In this document: positions 1 to 12,766 of the stretch, piece by piece
Numbering within the stretch: position 1 is the first letter of the stretch
Layout of the letters: every line of letters starts with the position of its first letter
Source: Bacteroidales bacterium
GTDB lineage: Bacteria > Bacteroidota > Bacteroidia > Bacteroidales > G3-4614
Length of the DNA: 64,000 nt
Direction: 5' to 3'
NCBI GenBank assembly: GCA_015061035.1
Contig: SUXK01000008.1
Location: 21,506-85,505 of the forward strand
The notes under the pieces: model-generated
The model's input: only the letters and a program-made list of their open reading frames with translations
Database searches by the model: none
Told to the model about the DNA's origin: nothing
Translations under genes and position numbers: made by a program

Positions 1-885
1 ATGTTCCAAGTAACAACAATGAACCTGTACGATTTAAAGAAGGATGAAAACGGCTCAATAATCTACGACAACGACTTTTTCGGGCGTCAAGCATCACTAA
101 CCGTATCAGGACAATTAGAAGCAGAGTTGGCAGCCATGGCACTTGGAGCAGTATATACATTTGGCCCCACATTCCGTGCCGAGAACTCAAACACTCCACG
201 CCACTTGGCTGAGTTCTGGATGATAGAGCCTGAGGTAGCCTTCAACGAGATAGAAGATAATATGGAGTTGGCAGAAGACTTCATAAAATATTGTGTACGT
301 TGGGCATTAGACAACTGTGCCGATGATCTGCAATTCCTAAACGACATGTTTGACAAAGAGTTACTTACTCGCCTACGCTCAGTAATAGACGTAGAGTTTA
401 AACGTCTAACATACACAGAGGGAATCTCAATATTAGAAGAAGCAGTAGCAAAAGGCAAGAAATTTGAATTCCCTGTATTCTGGGGAGCAGACCTTGCAGC
501 CGAGCATGAGCGATACCTTGTAGAAGAGTATTTCAAACGCCCAGTAATCCTGACCGACTATCCTAAGGAGATAAAATCGTTCTACATGAAACAGAACGAT
601 GATGGCAAGACAGTACGAGCAATGGACATTCTCTTCCCAAAAATAGGAGAAATCATAGGAGGTTCACAACGTGAGGAGAGTTACGAAAAACTTGCAAAAC
701 GAGCAAACGAGATGGGTGTTCCCGAAAAAGATATATGGTGGTACTTGGACACACGCCGTTTTGGAACTGCTCCACACTCAGGCTTTGGTTTAGGTTTTGA
801 ACGTCTGCTATTGTTTGTAACAGGAATGAGCAACATACGTGACGTAATACCATTCCCACGTACACCACGCAATGCTGAGTTTTAA
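1..885 (+). CDS. asnS: Asparaginyl-tRNA synthetase, C-terminal part (5' end outside window)
   Basis: Class II aminoacyl-tRNA synthetase that charges tRNA-Asn in the cytoplasm. The 294 visible residues cover most of the catalytic domain: motif 2 ([11 protein letters not shown], residues 58-68) and motif 3 ([10 protein letters not shown], about 261-270), ending with the usual [11 protein letters not shown] tail. AsnRS is normally about 465 residues, so roughly 170 N-terminal residues with the OB-fold anticodon-binding domain lie before base 1. The ATG at base 1 is an internal methionine, not a start. Asn rather than Asp specificity is inferred from overall resemblance. A strong hairpin terminator follows 50 bp after the stop. 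Confidence 0.95.
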   Translation: MFQVTTMNLYDLKKDENGSIIYDNDFFGRQASLTVSGQLEAELAAMALGAVYTFGPTFRAENSNTPRHLAEFWMIEPEVAFNEIEDNMELAEDFIKYCVRWALDNCADDLQFLNDMFDKELLTRLRSVIDVEFKRLTYTEGISILEEAVAKGKKFEFPVFWGADLAAEHERYLVEEYFKRPVILTDYPKEIKSFYMKQNDDGKTVRAMDILFPKIGEIIGGSQREESYEKLAKRANEMGVPEKDIWWYLDTRRFGTAPHSGFGLGFERLLLFVTGMSNIRDVIPFPRTPRNAEF

Positions 886-936
886 AAGAAAACTATATAA
901 GATAGTAGTAAATTAGCATTTATTCTACAAATATAA

Positions 937-970
937 GAGACCAGAGCAAAAGTTTTTTTGCTCTGGTCTC
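937..970 (+). terminator. Hairpin terminator of asnS
   Basis: Perfect 15-bp inverted repeat GAGACCAGAGCAAAA / TTTTGCTCTGGTCTC around a short T-rich loop, 51 bp after the asnS stop. The A/T tracts sit inside the stem, so it could work in either direction. Confidence 0.8.
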
Positions 971-1072
971 CTGCTTTTGATGCACTATCAGGCAAAAATG
1001 GTTAGATATTTATTATCCCTCCGACTTACAGCCTCCTCTCCTAACCATGTAAGGGGGTTGTGGATACAACAA

Positions 1073-1112
1073 AAGAGGCTGTGTCAAAATACAATTTTTG
1101 GCTCAGCCTCTT
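1073..1112. repeat. Palindrome AGAGGCTG...CAGCCTCT (hairpin family, copy 1)
   Basis: Arms AAGAGGCTG and CAGCCTCTT enclose CAAAATacaATTTTTG, giving a long imperfect stem. A close relative lies at 38372-38413 (arms AAAGAGGCTG / CAGCCTCTTT). Both lie at the ends of convergent genes, so they probably act as bidirectional terminators carried by a dispersed repeat. Confidence 0.6.
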
Positions 1113-1116
1113 AAGG

Positions 1117-1232
1117 TTTGTCAGAATTGATAAAATACAAGGCGTTGAAATTTAGGGCGATAGGAGTGTACGTAGGTACATAACTGAGTCCTAATATTGA
1201 AAACAACACAGTAGTTTGTCAATTATGACACA
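1117..1232. repeat. 116-bp palindromic element with imperfect terminal inverted repeats
   Basis: Ends TTTGTCAGAATTGATAAA and the complement of TTTGTCAATTATGACACA pair with a few mismatches. A central palindrome GTGTACgtagGTACAT sits midway. No ORF is present. Size and architecture (TGTCAGAAT end, central TAC/GTA palindrome) match the 119-bp units in the array at 41190-41755. The internal box AAGGCGTTGAAATTT recurs with one mismatch at 51199-51213. Together with the hairpins at 937-1112 this accounts for most of the gap between asnS and bcp. Confidence 0.6.
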
Positions 1233-1312
1233 CCGCCTTTCCTGCTTATAATACTCTTTTACTTAATCAGAGGAAGTTTTGTTCCTACTCTCGTTCCACT
1301 AATAACCTCTAT

Positions 1313-1762
1313 CTAAATATCTAAAATCTGATTAGCAGCATCAGAGGTTTTTACCTTCTCTATGATTCGCTCTATTGTTGCACTATCGGCATCAATAATA
1401 AATGTTTGGCGAAGTGTTCCCATATAGGTACGTCCATAGAGTTTTTTCTCTGCCCACACACCAAAAAGTTGTTGTAGGGTGGTTTCTGTATCGGCAATTA
1501 GAGGAAATGGCAAAGAGTGTTTGGCAATAAATCCTTGATGCGATTTTGCACTATCTTTACTCACTCCAATAACTGCATATCCTTTTGATTGTAGTTGAGA
1601 ATACCCATCACGAAGTGAACACGCCTCTACGGTACACCCCGAAGTGTTATCTTTGGGATAGAAGTAGAGCGCTATTTTTTTTCCTGAGTAGTTGCTTACT
1701 CGTACCTCTTTACCCTCCTGATCTAAGCCCAAGAGGTCAGGTACTTTATCTCCTATATTCAT
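1313..1762 (-). CDS. bcp: Thioredoxin-dependent peroxiredoxin, BCP/PrxQ type
   Basis: Reduces hydrogen and alkyl peroxides using thioredoxin as electron donor. The 149-residue length is typical for the family. The active-site segment FYPKDNTSGCTVEAC holds peroxidatic Cys43 and resolving Cys48, the C-X4-C arrangement of atypical two-Cys PrxQ/BCP enzymes. There is no signal peptide, so it is cytoplasmic. The start lies 2 bp after the stop of the upstream dehydrogenase gene, so the two are almost certainly co-transcribed. Confidence 0.95.
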   Translation of the reverse strand: MNIGDKVPDLLGLDQEGKEVRVSNYSGKKIALYFYPKDNTSGCTVEACSLRDGYSQLQSKGYAVIGVSKDSAKSHQGFIAKHSLPFPLIADTETTLQQLFGVWAEKKLYGRTYMGTLRQTFIIDADSATIERIIEKVKTSDAANQILDI

Positions 1763-1764
1763 TA

Positions 1765-2961
1765 TTACAACTCCAAGTCAACGTTAAATAGTTCGTGCCA
1801 AGGTAATCCTTGCTCGTTAAGTTCTTTCATGAATGGATCAGGATTAAACTCCTCAACGTTCCATACTCCGGGTTTACGCCACTCTCCTTTTAGGAACATT
1901 TTTGCACCAATCATTGCAGGTACTCCTGTTGTGTAACTTACACCTTGCGCACCAGTCTCACGATATGCCTCCTCGTGGCTACAGTTGTTGTAAACGTAGT
2001 ATGTAATCTCTTTTCCTTCTTTATCAAGTCCTTTAATACGACAACCTATTGATGTTTGTCCTGTGTAGTTCTCTCCAAGATCTCCCGGATTTGGCAACAC
2101 TGCTTTTAGGAATTGGATAGGAACAATCTCTACTCCGTTATACATTATTGGCTTAATGCTATCCATTCCTATGTTTTGAATAACGCGTAGGTGTGTTAGA
2201 TACTCTTGTCCGAATGTCATCCAGAAGCGCGCACGTTTAATTGATGGGAAGTTCTTAACCAAACTCTCTAACTCTTCATGGTACATCAAATATGACTCTC
2301 TTGGTCCTACCTCGGGGTAGTTCAATGGTTGGTGTACCGATAGAGGATCGGTCTCTTTCCACTCTCCATTCTCATAAAACTTACCACGTTGAGTAATCTC
2401 TCGGATATTGATTTCGGGGTTAAAGTTTGTTGCAAATGCTTTGTGGTGATCTCCTGCATTGCAATCTACAATGTCAAGATATTGTATCTCACTAAAGTGA
2501 TGTTTGGCAGCGTACGCAGTATAAACTCCTGTTACTCCTGGGTCAAATCCACATCCAAGAATTGCAGTAAGTCCTGCCTCCTCAAAACGTTGTTTATATG
2601 CCCATTGCCAACTATATTGATATTTAGCCTCATCCAATGGCTCATAGTTTGCTGTGTCTAAGTAACTTACTCCATACTCTAAACAAGCATCCATGATTGT
2701 CAGGTCTTGGTATGGAAGTGCCAAGTTAACTACCAATTCGGGTTTAAACTCTTTAAATAGTGCAACCAATTCCGAAACGTTATCGGCATTTACTTGAGCG
2801 GTTTGAATCTTAATGTTTTTGATATCTTCCGCTATTTTGTCGCATTTGCTTTTGGTGCGGCTTGCCAACATAATATCGGTAAACACATCGGCATTCATTG
2901 CCATTTTTTTAACTGCTACGGTGCTGACACCGCCTGCTCCAATAACTAATACTCTTGCCAT
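1765..2961 (-). CDS. Carboxynorspermidine/carboxyspermidine dehydrogenase (saccharopine dehydrogenase family)
   Basis: Predicted to reductively condense aspartate semialdehyde with a diamine to a carboxy-polyamine, in the alternative spermidine/norspermidine pathway used by many Bacteroidetes. The N-terminus has a Rossmann NAD(P)-binding loop (VLVIGAGGVSTV, residues 5-16); the rest matches the 398-residue saccharopine-dehydrogenase-like family, with conserved segments GCGFDPGVTGVY and TGVPAMIGAKM. The partner decarboxylase is not in the window. It lies 45 bp after the GH92 gene and 2 bp before bcp on the same strand. The alternative assignment, true saccharopine dehydrogenase, is less likely because the co-linear match is to the polyamine branch. 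Confidence 0.85.
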   Translation of the reverse strand: MARVLVIGAGGVSTVAVKKMAMNADVFTDIMLASRTKSKCDKIAEDIKNIKIQTAQVNADNVSELVALFKEFKPELVVNLALPYQDLTIMDACLEYGVSYLDTANYEPLDEAKYQYSWQWAYKQRFEEAGLTAILGCGFDPGVTGVYTAYAAKHHFSEIQYLDIVDCNAGDHHKAFATNFNPEINIREITQRGKFYENGEWKETDPLSVHQPLNYPEVGPRESYLMYHEELESLVKNFPSIKRARFWMTFGQEYLTHLRVIQNIGMDSIKPIMYNGVEIVPIQFLKAVLPNPGDLGENYTGQTSIGCRIKGLDKEGKEITYYVYNNCSHEEAYRETGAQGVSYTTGVPAMIGAKMFLKGEWRKPGVWNVEEFNPDPFMKELNEQGLPWHELFNVDLEL

Positions 2962-3006
2962 TGCAATAGGTTTTAAATTTTTGGTTAGTAAATATTTTAT
3001 TTTCTA

Positions 3007-5250
3007 TTATTTGTTATCTGTCATTTCAATTTCCAGTGTACCTCCGTTCATAATATCGGAATAGTTGATGAAAGGCGATACCAACTCTTCGCCATTAAGT
3101 TTCATACTCTTAATGTATTTGTTTGCGCGAGAGTTATTTATTGTTTTAATTATAAATGTCTTATCCTCAGGAAGGCTTACTGTGGCTTGGTCAAATATTG
3201 GACGACCAATTGAAAATACTGGATTTCCCGGTGCAACTTGATATATTCCCATACTATTTAGTATGTACCATGCCGACATCTGTCCACAATCTTCGTTACC
3301 TGCTATACCATCGGGATCTAAACGATATTGTGAGTAGATGATACTATCCAACATTGCTTGAGTTTTTTGAGGCTCTCCTACATAGTTGTATAGGTGTGCA
3401 ATGTGATGACTTGGCTCATTTCCATGTGCATACAAACCAATTAGACCTGTAATATCTGCTGAAACATCTTCTCCTTGTATTCCATTGGGATTGAAGAACA
3501 ACGAGTCTAATTGAGTGATGAATTGCTCTTTACCGCCCATCAACTCAACCAATCCTTCAACATCGTGTGGCACAAACCATGTCCATTGCCAAGCAATACC
3601 TTCACAGTAGTCATCATCGCGGTGTTTTGAAGCATATGGATTGAATGGTGTACGCCACTCCCCTTTTGAATCTTTTCCGCGCATCATCTTTGTTGAAGCA
3701 TCAAAATAATTTTGATAATATTTACCCTTTTGTGCAAACTCGGCTGCCTCTTCGTCTTTATCTAAGGCATCGGCAAATACTGATATACACCAATCGTCAT
3801 AGGCATACTCCAAGGCTTTCGCTACTGACTCTCCCTCCTTGTCGCAAGGGACATAACCTAAAGCATCTTTATATATTTTTGATACTGGCTGAATGTATGG
3901 TATAAATGCACGAGGAACTATTATGTTTGAAGTGTCGCCATTCGAAGATTTTAAGCATCCCTCAAATGCTGCCTCTACATCAAAATCTCTACATCCTTTA
4001 ATGTAAGCATCTGTAATAACCGAAACGGCATTGTAACCAATCATTGTTCCAGTGTAGTTTGATGCCAACTCCCACATAGGTAACAACCCGCCCTCTTTGT
4101 ATTTCTCTACCAAAGTATTTACAAAGTCAGCATTGCGGTCAGGGTCAATGATTGTCATCATTGGGTGATATGCTCTAAAGGTATCCCAAAGTGAGAATAT
4201 TGTATACATTGGACGCTCCGATGTACGAGTAACGTGATCCATACCTAAATAACGGCCATCAACGTCAGAAGCCATATTGGGACATAACGATGTGCGATAC
4301 ATTGCTGTATAGAATATCTCTTTATCGGTTTGGTTAGAGGTTTCTACTTCTACTCTGCTTAGTACTCTGTTCCACTCTTTGCGAGTTGCTTTATAAGTTG
4401 CATCAAAATCAAAATCGGGAATCTCTGCCAATAGGTTCTTCTTTGCACCTTCTGTATCAACAAACGATAGTGCAATCTTCAAATATAAAGGTGTATCCTT
4501 TTGTGTTTTGAAATTTAGTAACGCTTTAAGGCGTGGTTTTTCAACACCCTCTCTTGTTACAGTATCTTTAATTATAGTGTATGTAAAAGGTTGCGATGTT
4601 TCAGCATAGAAGTTTACAGCCTGCTCCCACGCCCAACCTTTAGTTTGTTTAGTACCACAAATGGCATTGTCACCAACTACCTGAAGGTCAAGGACATCGT
4701 TACGTTGGTCGCCAAACACCGAAAGGCTGTAGTCCATATCCAAAAGGATTGTTGCACTATCTGTATCGGGGAATGTGAAACGATATATTGCTGCTCTTTG
4801 AGTTGCTGTAAGTTCTGTTAAAATGTTGTGTTTTTCTAACATTACAGAGTAGTAACCTGGTTCAGCAACCTCTTGTTCATGTGAGAATGTAGAACAGTAA
4901 GGCATCTCTTGTGATTTCTCTCCCTCTTTATCCAACTTTTGAGGAGTACCAATCATTGGCATAATAAGGATATCACCATAATCGCCACAACCAGTACCGC
5001 TTAGATGGTTGTGTGAGAAACCATTAATTGTGGTATCTGAATAGTGATAACCTGCACAAGCATCCCATTGATACATTCTGGTATCGGGACTTGCCTGAAT
5101 CATTGGATATGGAGCAACTGCTCCGGGATAAACGTGTCCGTGTCCGCCTGTTCCTACAAACGGATTAACGAAAGCAGCATAATCAACCTCTTGTTTTGCA
5201 CACCCTGTCAATAACAATAGTGCGGGTAGTGCTAATTTTAATATTTTCAT
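3007..5250 (-). CDS. GH92 alpha-mannosidase, lipoprotein
   Basis: Calcium-dependent inverting exo-alpha-mannosidase (commonly alpha-1,2), probably trimming mannose from N-glycans or yeast mannan. The N-terminus is a lipoprotein signal with lipobox LLTGC (Cys17). The mature protein opens with the GH92 hallmark FVNPFVGTGGHGHVYPGA and continues with SPDTR, GFSHNHLSGTGCGDYGD, SLWDTFRAYHPM and GNEDCGQMSAWY, all along the usual roughly 750-residue GH92 fold. Anchoring suggests the periplasm or cell surface. It follows the GH2 gene by 52 bp. There is no SusC/SusD pair nearby, so this is a minimal glycosidase operon rather than a full polysaccharide utilisation locus. Confidence 0.93.
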   Translation of the reverse strand: MKILKLALPALLLLTGCAKQEVDYAAFVNPFVGTGGHGHVYPGAVAPYPMIQASPDTRMYQWDACAGYHYSDTTINGFSHNHLSGTGCGDYGDILIMPMIGTPQKLDKEGEKSQEMPYCSTFSHEQEVAEPGYYSVMLEKHNILTELTATQRAAIYRFTFPDTDSATILLDMDYSLSVFGDQRNDVLDLQVVGDNAICGTKQTKGWAWEQAVNFYAETSQPFTYTIIKDTVTREGVEKPRLKALLNFKTQKDTPLYLKIALSFVDTEGAKKNLLAEIPDFDFDATYKATRKEWNRVLSRVEVETSNQTDKEIFYTAMYRTSLCPNMASDVDGRYLGMDHVTRTSERPMYTIFSLWDTFRAYHPMMTIIDPDRNADFVNTLVEKYKEGGLLPMWELASNYTGTMIGYNAVSVITDAYIKGCRDFDVEAAFEGCLKSSNGDTSNIIVPRAFIPYIQPVSKIYKDALGYVPCDKEGESVAKALEYAYDDWCISVFADALDKDEEAAEFAQKGKYYQNYFDASTKMMRGKDSKGEWRTPFNPYASKHRDDDYCEGIAWQWTWFVPHDVEGLVELMGGKEQFITQLDSLFFNPNGIQGEDVSADITGLIGLYAHGNEPSHHIAHLYNYVGEPQKTQAMLDSIIYSQYRLDPDGIAGNEDCGQMSAWYILNSMGIYQVAPGNPVFSIGRPIFDQATVSLPEDKTFIIKTINNSRANKYIKSMKLNGEELVSPFINYSDIMNGGTLEIEMTDNK

Positions 5251-5302
5251 ATCTTTTTTTTTATTTTCAACAACTAATTAGACTAATTGGTATAAGTTAC
5301 TT

Positions 5303-8497
<3,195 letters not shown>

Positions 8498-8621
8498 CTA
8501 TATTTTTTTATTCTCTTGCTTATTTGCGAGTTATTGCATTGCTTATTAAATATATAATTGATATACAAGAATATAACTATATAAATTTCTTAACATTACA
8601 AGAACGCAATTCTCCACTTTA

Positions 8622-8652
8622 CAAAGTTAATGTAAATTGTGGTAAAATGCAA
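8622..8652 (-). promoter_or_regulatory. Bacteroidetes-type promoter for the GH2-GH92 operon
   Basis: On the minus strand TTG (8652-8650), 20 bp, TAACTTTG (8629-8622) matches the sigma-ABfr consensus. Predicted transcription start near 8615 leaves a leader of about 125 nt before the GH2 start at 8491. The rest of the 372-bp gap 8492-8863 is A/T-rich, with nothing else recognisable. Confidence 0.6.
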
Positions 8653-8863
8653 TTATTTTGATTGTTAGTTTTTCAACTAACAAAGGCTATAAAATAATTA
8701 AGATGAATAGGATAACTACGAAAGCGATACAATAAGATTTATATGTTTTTTTGAACATTAAAAGAAAGCACTCTTTTGATGCACTTCTCTTTGGACAGAG
8801 CGTACTCCCACCCTATTTTCCTATCTTTAACGGAGGGAACAGATTTATATCTACTCTTCTCTC

Positions 8864-9910
8864 CTATTTTAAAATACCTCCGCCAATTACGCGATTGCCA
8901 ATATAGAAGACTGCTGATTGTCCTGGGGCTACGGCAGAGGCGGCATCTGTTAGAGTAACTTTTAACCCATTCTCTTCTTGTGTTACTGATGCCACTCTAT
9001 ATGGTGTGCCTCTGTATCTTATTCGCACTACTAAATCGGGCGATGTAAGGAGTGTTTCATCTACTATTTTACAGTCAGTGAGGGTTAGTGTACTACATAA
9101 AAGATCCTCCTCTTTACCGAGTTTTACTGTATTTTTTAAGGGGTTTATCTTTATAACGTATGCTGGGTGACCGAGTGCTATTTCAAGGCCTTTGCGTTGT
9201 CCGATAGTATAGAATGGATAACCTTTGTGTTGTCCTAAGCGTTTACCGAGTTTATCTACAAAGAAACCTCCCGAGTATTGTTCGTCTATTCCCTCTACAT
9301 TTTGGCGCAAGAATGTGCGGTAGTCTTTTTCAATGAAACATATCTCCATACTCTCGCTCTTGTTGGCACTACTCTCAAAACCTCGCTCCCGCATCATCTG
9401 TTTTACGTCACTCTTTATCATTCGCCCAAGCGGAAAGAGTGTTTGGGATAGTTGCTCTTGTGTCAATCCCCAAAGAAAGTAGGATTGGTCTTTTGTTCCG
9501 TCTCCTCCCTCTTCAATAAAGTATTTTCCGTTCTCTTCAATAATATTTACATAGTGTCCTGTTGCTATCTTAGAGCATCCATGTCTGAGAGCACACTCAA
9601 GGAGTGCTTTCCACTTGAAGTTTGGATTGCACATTACACATGGGTTGGGTGTTCTGCCTCGCATATACTCATCAATGAACGATGCAATTACTCCCTCTCT
9701 GAACTCTTTGCGTATATCTATGATATGGTGTTCTATACCTAAACGGTTGGCTAATTGTCGGGCATCGGTTATAAAGGGTGGCTCCTCCTCGCTACTCCAC
9801 ATGTGTAGTGTTGCCCCCACTACTTCGTATCCTTGTTCTTGAAGTAATAGGCACACTGCGGAACTATCTACTCCGCCACTCATTCCTACCAATACTCGTT
9901 GTTTATTCAT
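8864..9910 (-). CDS. mnmA: tRNA-specific 2-thiouridylase MnmA
   Basis: Transfers sulfur to U34 of tRNA-Lys, -Glu and -Gln in the cytoplasm. The N-terminal PP-loop SGGVDSS (residues 11-17) activates the uridine with ATP. Catalytic Cys94 (NPCVMCN) and Cys191 (MEICFIE) correspond to the two E. coli MnmA cysteines. The C-terminal beta-barrel ends VIGGGILK. Length 348 is slightly short but complete. The gene is last in a same-strand series with the C-S lyase and rmuC. Confidence 0.95.
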   Translation of the reverse strand: MNKQRVLVGMSGGVDSSAVCLLLQEQGYEVVGATLHMWSSEEEPPFITDARQLANRLGIEHHIIDIRKEFREGVIASFIDEYMRGRTPNPCVMCNPNFKWKALLECALRHGCSKIATGHYVNIIEENGKYFIEEGGDGTKDQSYFLWGLTQEQLSQTLFPLGRMIKSDVKQMMRERGFESSANKSESMEICFIEKDYRTFLRQNVEGIDEQYSGGFFVDKLGKRLGQHKGYPFYTIGQRKGLEIALGHPAYVIKINPLKNTVKLGKEEDLLCSTLTLTDCKIVDETLLTSPDLVVRIRYRGTPYRVASVTQEENGLKVTLTDAASAVAPGQSAVFYIGNRVIGGGILK

Positions 9911-9998
9911 TTTTGAGAATAAAGTATTTTAGATTATTATGAACCTTAAGGATGTTAAGGTATTGCAAAATATTCTTCTAACAAACAACTAACAGTTT

Positions 9999-11177
9999 CT
10001 AAAACCCTCTCTTATCGTATGCTGCTTTTAGACGGTTCATTGCCTCCTCCATTACTGGGCGGGGTGATGCGGCATTAAATCTCATCCAGCCTTCGCCTCC
10101 AGGTCCAAACATATCGCCAGAGTTAAGTGCAAGTCGTGCTTCGTTTACAAAGAAGTCGTCTAACTCTTTTTGTGTTGCAAAGCCCAACTCTCGACAATCG
10201 AAGAACATCAAAAACGATGCTTCGGGTTTCATGGCTTTTATCTTTGGCATCTCGGCATTAAGACGGTCATTTACATAGTCCATATTTGCAAACACATACG
10301 ATAGCATTTGGTTCAACCACTCTTCTCCTTGGTTGTATGCCGCCTCGGCTGTTACAAAGGCAAAGACGTTTCCGCCTGATATATGATTATTGTCAAGATA
10401 TGGAAATGCGCTCTTGCGTATCTCTTCGTTGAATATCAATATTTGCGATGTTACAACTCCAGGCATATTGAAGGTTTTTGAGGGTGCCATAAAGGTTATT
10501 GAGTTGTTACGAGCCTTCTCGCACGATGCAGCAAAGGGCAAGTGTCGTGCTGGAGGATAGGTCATATCGGCATGTATCTCATCACTTAATACGAGTGTTC
10601 CCTCTTCGGCACATATCTCTGCCATTGTTGTCAACTCCTCGTTACTCCAACGACGACCTCCCGGGTTATGAGGATTACAAAGCACAAATATTTTACATCC
10701 TTTTATATCGCGGCGCATTGCGTCAAAATCTATGCGATAACGACCATTCTCTATTATTAATGAGTTGTGTACTGCTTGACGTCCTGTTGCCGCTATAACA
10801 TTATGAAAGGGATGATACACTGGAGGTTGCACCATAACTTTATCGCCCGGATTTGAGAAGTGGTTTATCATCATGTAGATACCCGGCACAATACCCGGCA
10901 CATGGTGTATCTCCTCTTTTCTTACGGTCAATCCGTAGCGGCGATCAGCCCAACGGATGAATGATTCAAAGTAACCATCGTGAGGTTGTGGATACCCCAA
11001 TATCTCATGCGATAAGCGTTCTTTGATAACATCGGTTATAAATGAAGGTGTTTTGAAATCCATATCGGCAATCCAAAGTGGAAGCACATCTTCTCTGCCC
11101 CATAACTCTTTTGTTGAATCATACTTTACCGACTGCGTACCATGACGGTCAATCATTTCATCAAAATTGTACTTCAT
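9999..11177 (-). CDS. PatB/MalY-type PLP-dependent C-S lyase or aminotransferase
   Basis: Fold-type I PLP enzyme of the PatB/MalY subgroup, usually a cystathionine beta-lyase that releases homocysteine or H2S. Lys234 in APSKTFNMPG is the Schiff-base lysine. CNPHNPGG (167-174) and SDEIHADM (198-205) are the subgroup's cofactor and substrate loops. The 392-residue length is standard. Adjacency to mnmA, a sulfur-using tRNA enzyme, is suggestive but not proof of linkage. Substrate cannot be fixed from sequence alone. Confidence 0.88.
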   Translation of the reverse strand: MKYNFDEMIDRHGTQSVKYDSTKELWGREDVLPLWIADMDFKTPSFITDVIKERLSHEILGYPQPHDGYFESFIRWADRRYGLTVRKEEIHHVPGIVPGIYMMINHFSNPGDKVMVQPPVYHPFHNVIAATGRQAVHNSLIIENGRYRIDFDAMRRDIKGCKIFVLCNPHNPGGRRWSNEELTTMAEICAEEGTLVLSDEIHADMTYPPARHLPFAASCEKARNNSITFMAPSKTFNMPGVVTSQILIFNEEIRKSAFPYLDNNHISGGNVFAFVTAEAAYNQGEEWLNQMLSYVFANMDYVNDRLNAEMPKIKAMKPEASFLMFFDCRELGFATQKELDDFFVNEARLALNSGDMFGPGGEGWMRFNAASPRPVMEEAMNRLKAAYDKRGF

Positions 11178-11204
11178 ATCCTTTTATTTCGTTTAGTTAT
11201 TGTT

Positions 11205-12641
11205 TTATTCCTCTTCATTATCTATCAGCAACATTTCATTATCTGAGAGTCTCCTCTCCATCTTTGCCGATTTTACTCCCGAATCTATAATCTGCTTTGC
11301 CGATGTTGCTACACTCTGCCCACCTGTAAGCATTTTCTTTTTTACATCTGAGAACTTGGTTCCAACAACTTCAAATGCTTTTTCAATATCTTCTACCATT
11401 TTAAACAGGTCTCCCAATCTGTTTAGCATATTCTCTGCAGCAACAATTATCTTTTCTTGATTTCGTTGTTGCACTACCTGCGCCCAATAGTTCTCTATCA
11501 TTTTTAGTAGAGAGAATAGTGATAATTCGCTTGTTATGATTACCTTTTGATTATATGCTTCGTACCATAGTTTAGGTTCAGTTTCTCGCATTAATATCAA
11601 GGCATTCTCGTTGGGGATAAACATTACCACACAATCAATTGTCTCACGTCGAGAGGCTTTATGATATTGTGCATACGACTTGGTTACAATCTCTTTTATG
11701 TGACTCTTTATACTTTGTATGTGACGTTTTGCCGCAGCATTGCGTTCCTCTTCGGTTTCTGCTTCACACCACTCAAGATATGCAGTTAGCGACACTTTTG
11801 AGTCTATTATCAGGTCTTTGTCGGGATAGTGAACTATCACATCTGGAATCATACGCTTTTGTGTCTCTTCGTGCAGAACTGCATTTCCTTTCTCATCTCG
11901 TATGGTTACTTGACACTCAAAGTGTTCTCCCTCTTTTAATCCACTATTTTTAAGTATCTCGGTGAGTACTAACTCGCCGTATAACCCTTGTGTTTTTGAT
12001 TTACCTTTTAGAGCCTCGGCTAACTTGGTTGCCTCGTTACCTATCTCGTTAGTTCTTGCCATCATATCTCTTATGGCAGTGTCTAACGATGACTTCTGCT
12101 CTACGCTTCTCTCTCTGCTATCTTTTATCTCATCACTAACCTTTTGCATTCCCTCTTTAAGCGACTCTATAAAGGGTGCAAGACTCTCTTTATTATTGTT
12201 ATTGAGTTCCTGGGATTTCTCTTTTAAGAGTCTCTCGCTCAACTCCGAGAACTCAAGTTTTAGTGTCTTTATCTGTTCTGAGAACTGTATCTCTTGTTGC
12301 TTTAAGCGTTTTACTATCTCCTCCTCTTTTTGGTTGAGCATTTGATTTGTTGCTTCGTTCTCGGCTTTGAGCAAACTATTTTCTCTTATCAACTCTTCAC
12401 GCTCAGTAGATACTCTTTGCAATTCTCGTAACTTCTCCTCAAAAATCTCTAACTTTGATTTACTCTCTGCGTTGCTTATCTCAGCCCTGCTTTTCTCATC
12501 ACGCAACTGCAACAGCGATTGGTTTAGGTTATCAATCTCCTTCTCTTGTTTTTTTACAAGAGTGTTTTTTGCTTTTACTACAACCAAGAGTAAAAGTGTC
12601 ATAACTGCTATTCCTATTCCCAATCCTATTGTTATTTGCAT
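11205..12641 (-). CDS. rmuC: RmuC family DNA recombination protein
   Basis: Membrane-anchored nuclease-like protein that in E. coli limits inverted-repeat-driven rearrangement. One N-terminal transmembrane helix (IGLGIGIAVMTLLLLVVV, residues 4-21) is followed by a long coiled coil (about 30-190), then the RmuC core with KGKSKTQGLYGELVL, MIPDVIVHYPDKDLIIDSKV (catalytic-like D...DSK) and FIPNENAL. Length 478 fits the family. It sits 27 bp upstream of the C-S lyase start. A window rich in palindromic repeats is an apt setting, but that link is only speculative. Confidence 0.92.
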   Translation of the reverse strand: MQITIGLGIGIAVMTLLLLVVVKAKNTLVKKQEKEIDNLNQSLLQLRDEKSRAEISNAESKSKLEIFEEKLRELQRVSTEREELIRENSLLKAENEATNQMLNQKEEEIVKRLKQQEIQFSEQIKTLKLEFSELSERLLKEKSQELNNNNKESLAPFIESLKEGMQKVSDEIKDSRERSVEQKSSLDTAIRDMMARTNEIGNEATKLAEALKGKSKTQGLYGELVLTEILKNSGLKEGEHFECQVTIRDEKGNAVLHEETQKRMIPDVIVHYPDKDLIIDSKVSLTAYLEWCEAETEEERNAAAKRHIQSIKSHIKEIVTKSYAQYHKASRRETIDCVVMFIPNENALILMRETEPKLWYEAYNQKVIITSELSLFSLLKMIENYWAQVVQQRNQEKIIVAAENMLNRLGDLFKMVEDIEKAFEVVGTKFSDVKKKMLTGGQSVATSAKQIIDSGVKSAKMERRLSDNEMLLIDNEEE

Positions 12642-12644
12642 TTT

Positions 12645-12766
12645 TAAACTATTAGTTGTTTGCTTTCAGTTGTCAGGTAATAAGGCATTTGGGGCATTAA
12701 AGTTCTCCTCTAAAAACCAACAACTACCCGCAGGGCGGTTGAGTTTACGAAACCGAGAACTAAAAA
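12645..12766. repeat. Intergenic repeat with small hairpin in constant flanks (copy 1)
   Basis: Contains attagttgtt, ttgtcaggtaataagg, caactacccg, the hairpin CGGTT...AACCG (12736-12755), then gagaactaaaaattaa. The same flanks with different small hairpins occur at 41041-41054, 41107-41117 and 44421-44433. Confidence 0.5.

Noticed and set aside
886..1312. tRNA gene near asnS
   Set aside because: No cloverleaf or T-loop consensus seen; the hairpins are terminator and repeat palindromes.
11962..12345. Long plus-strand open frame opposite rmuC
   Set aside because: Low-complexity Ser/Leu-rich translation, the mirror of a coiled-coil coding sequence; rmuC on the minus strand is clearly the gene.
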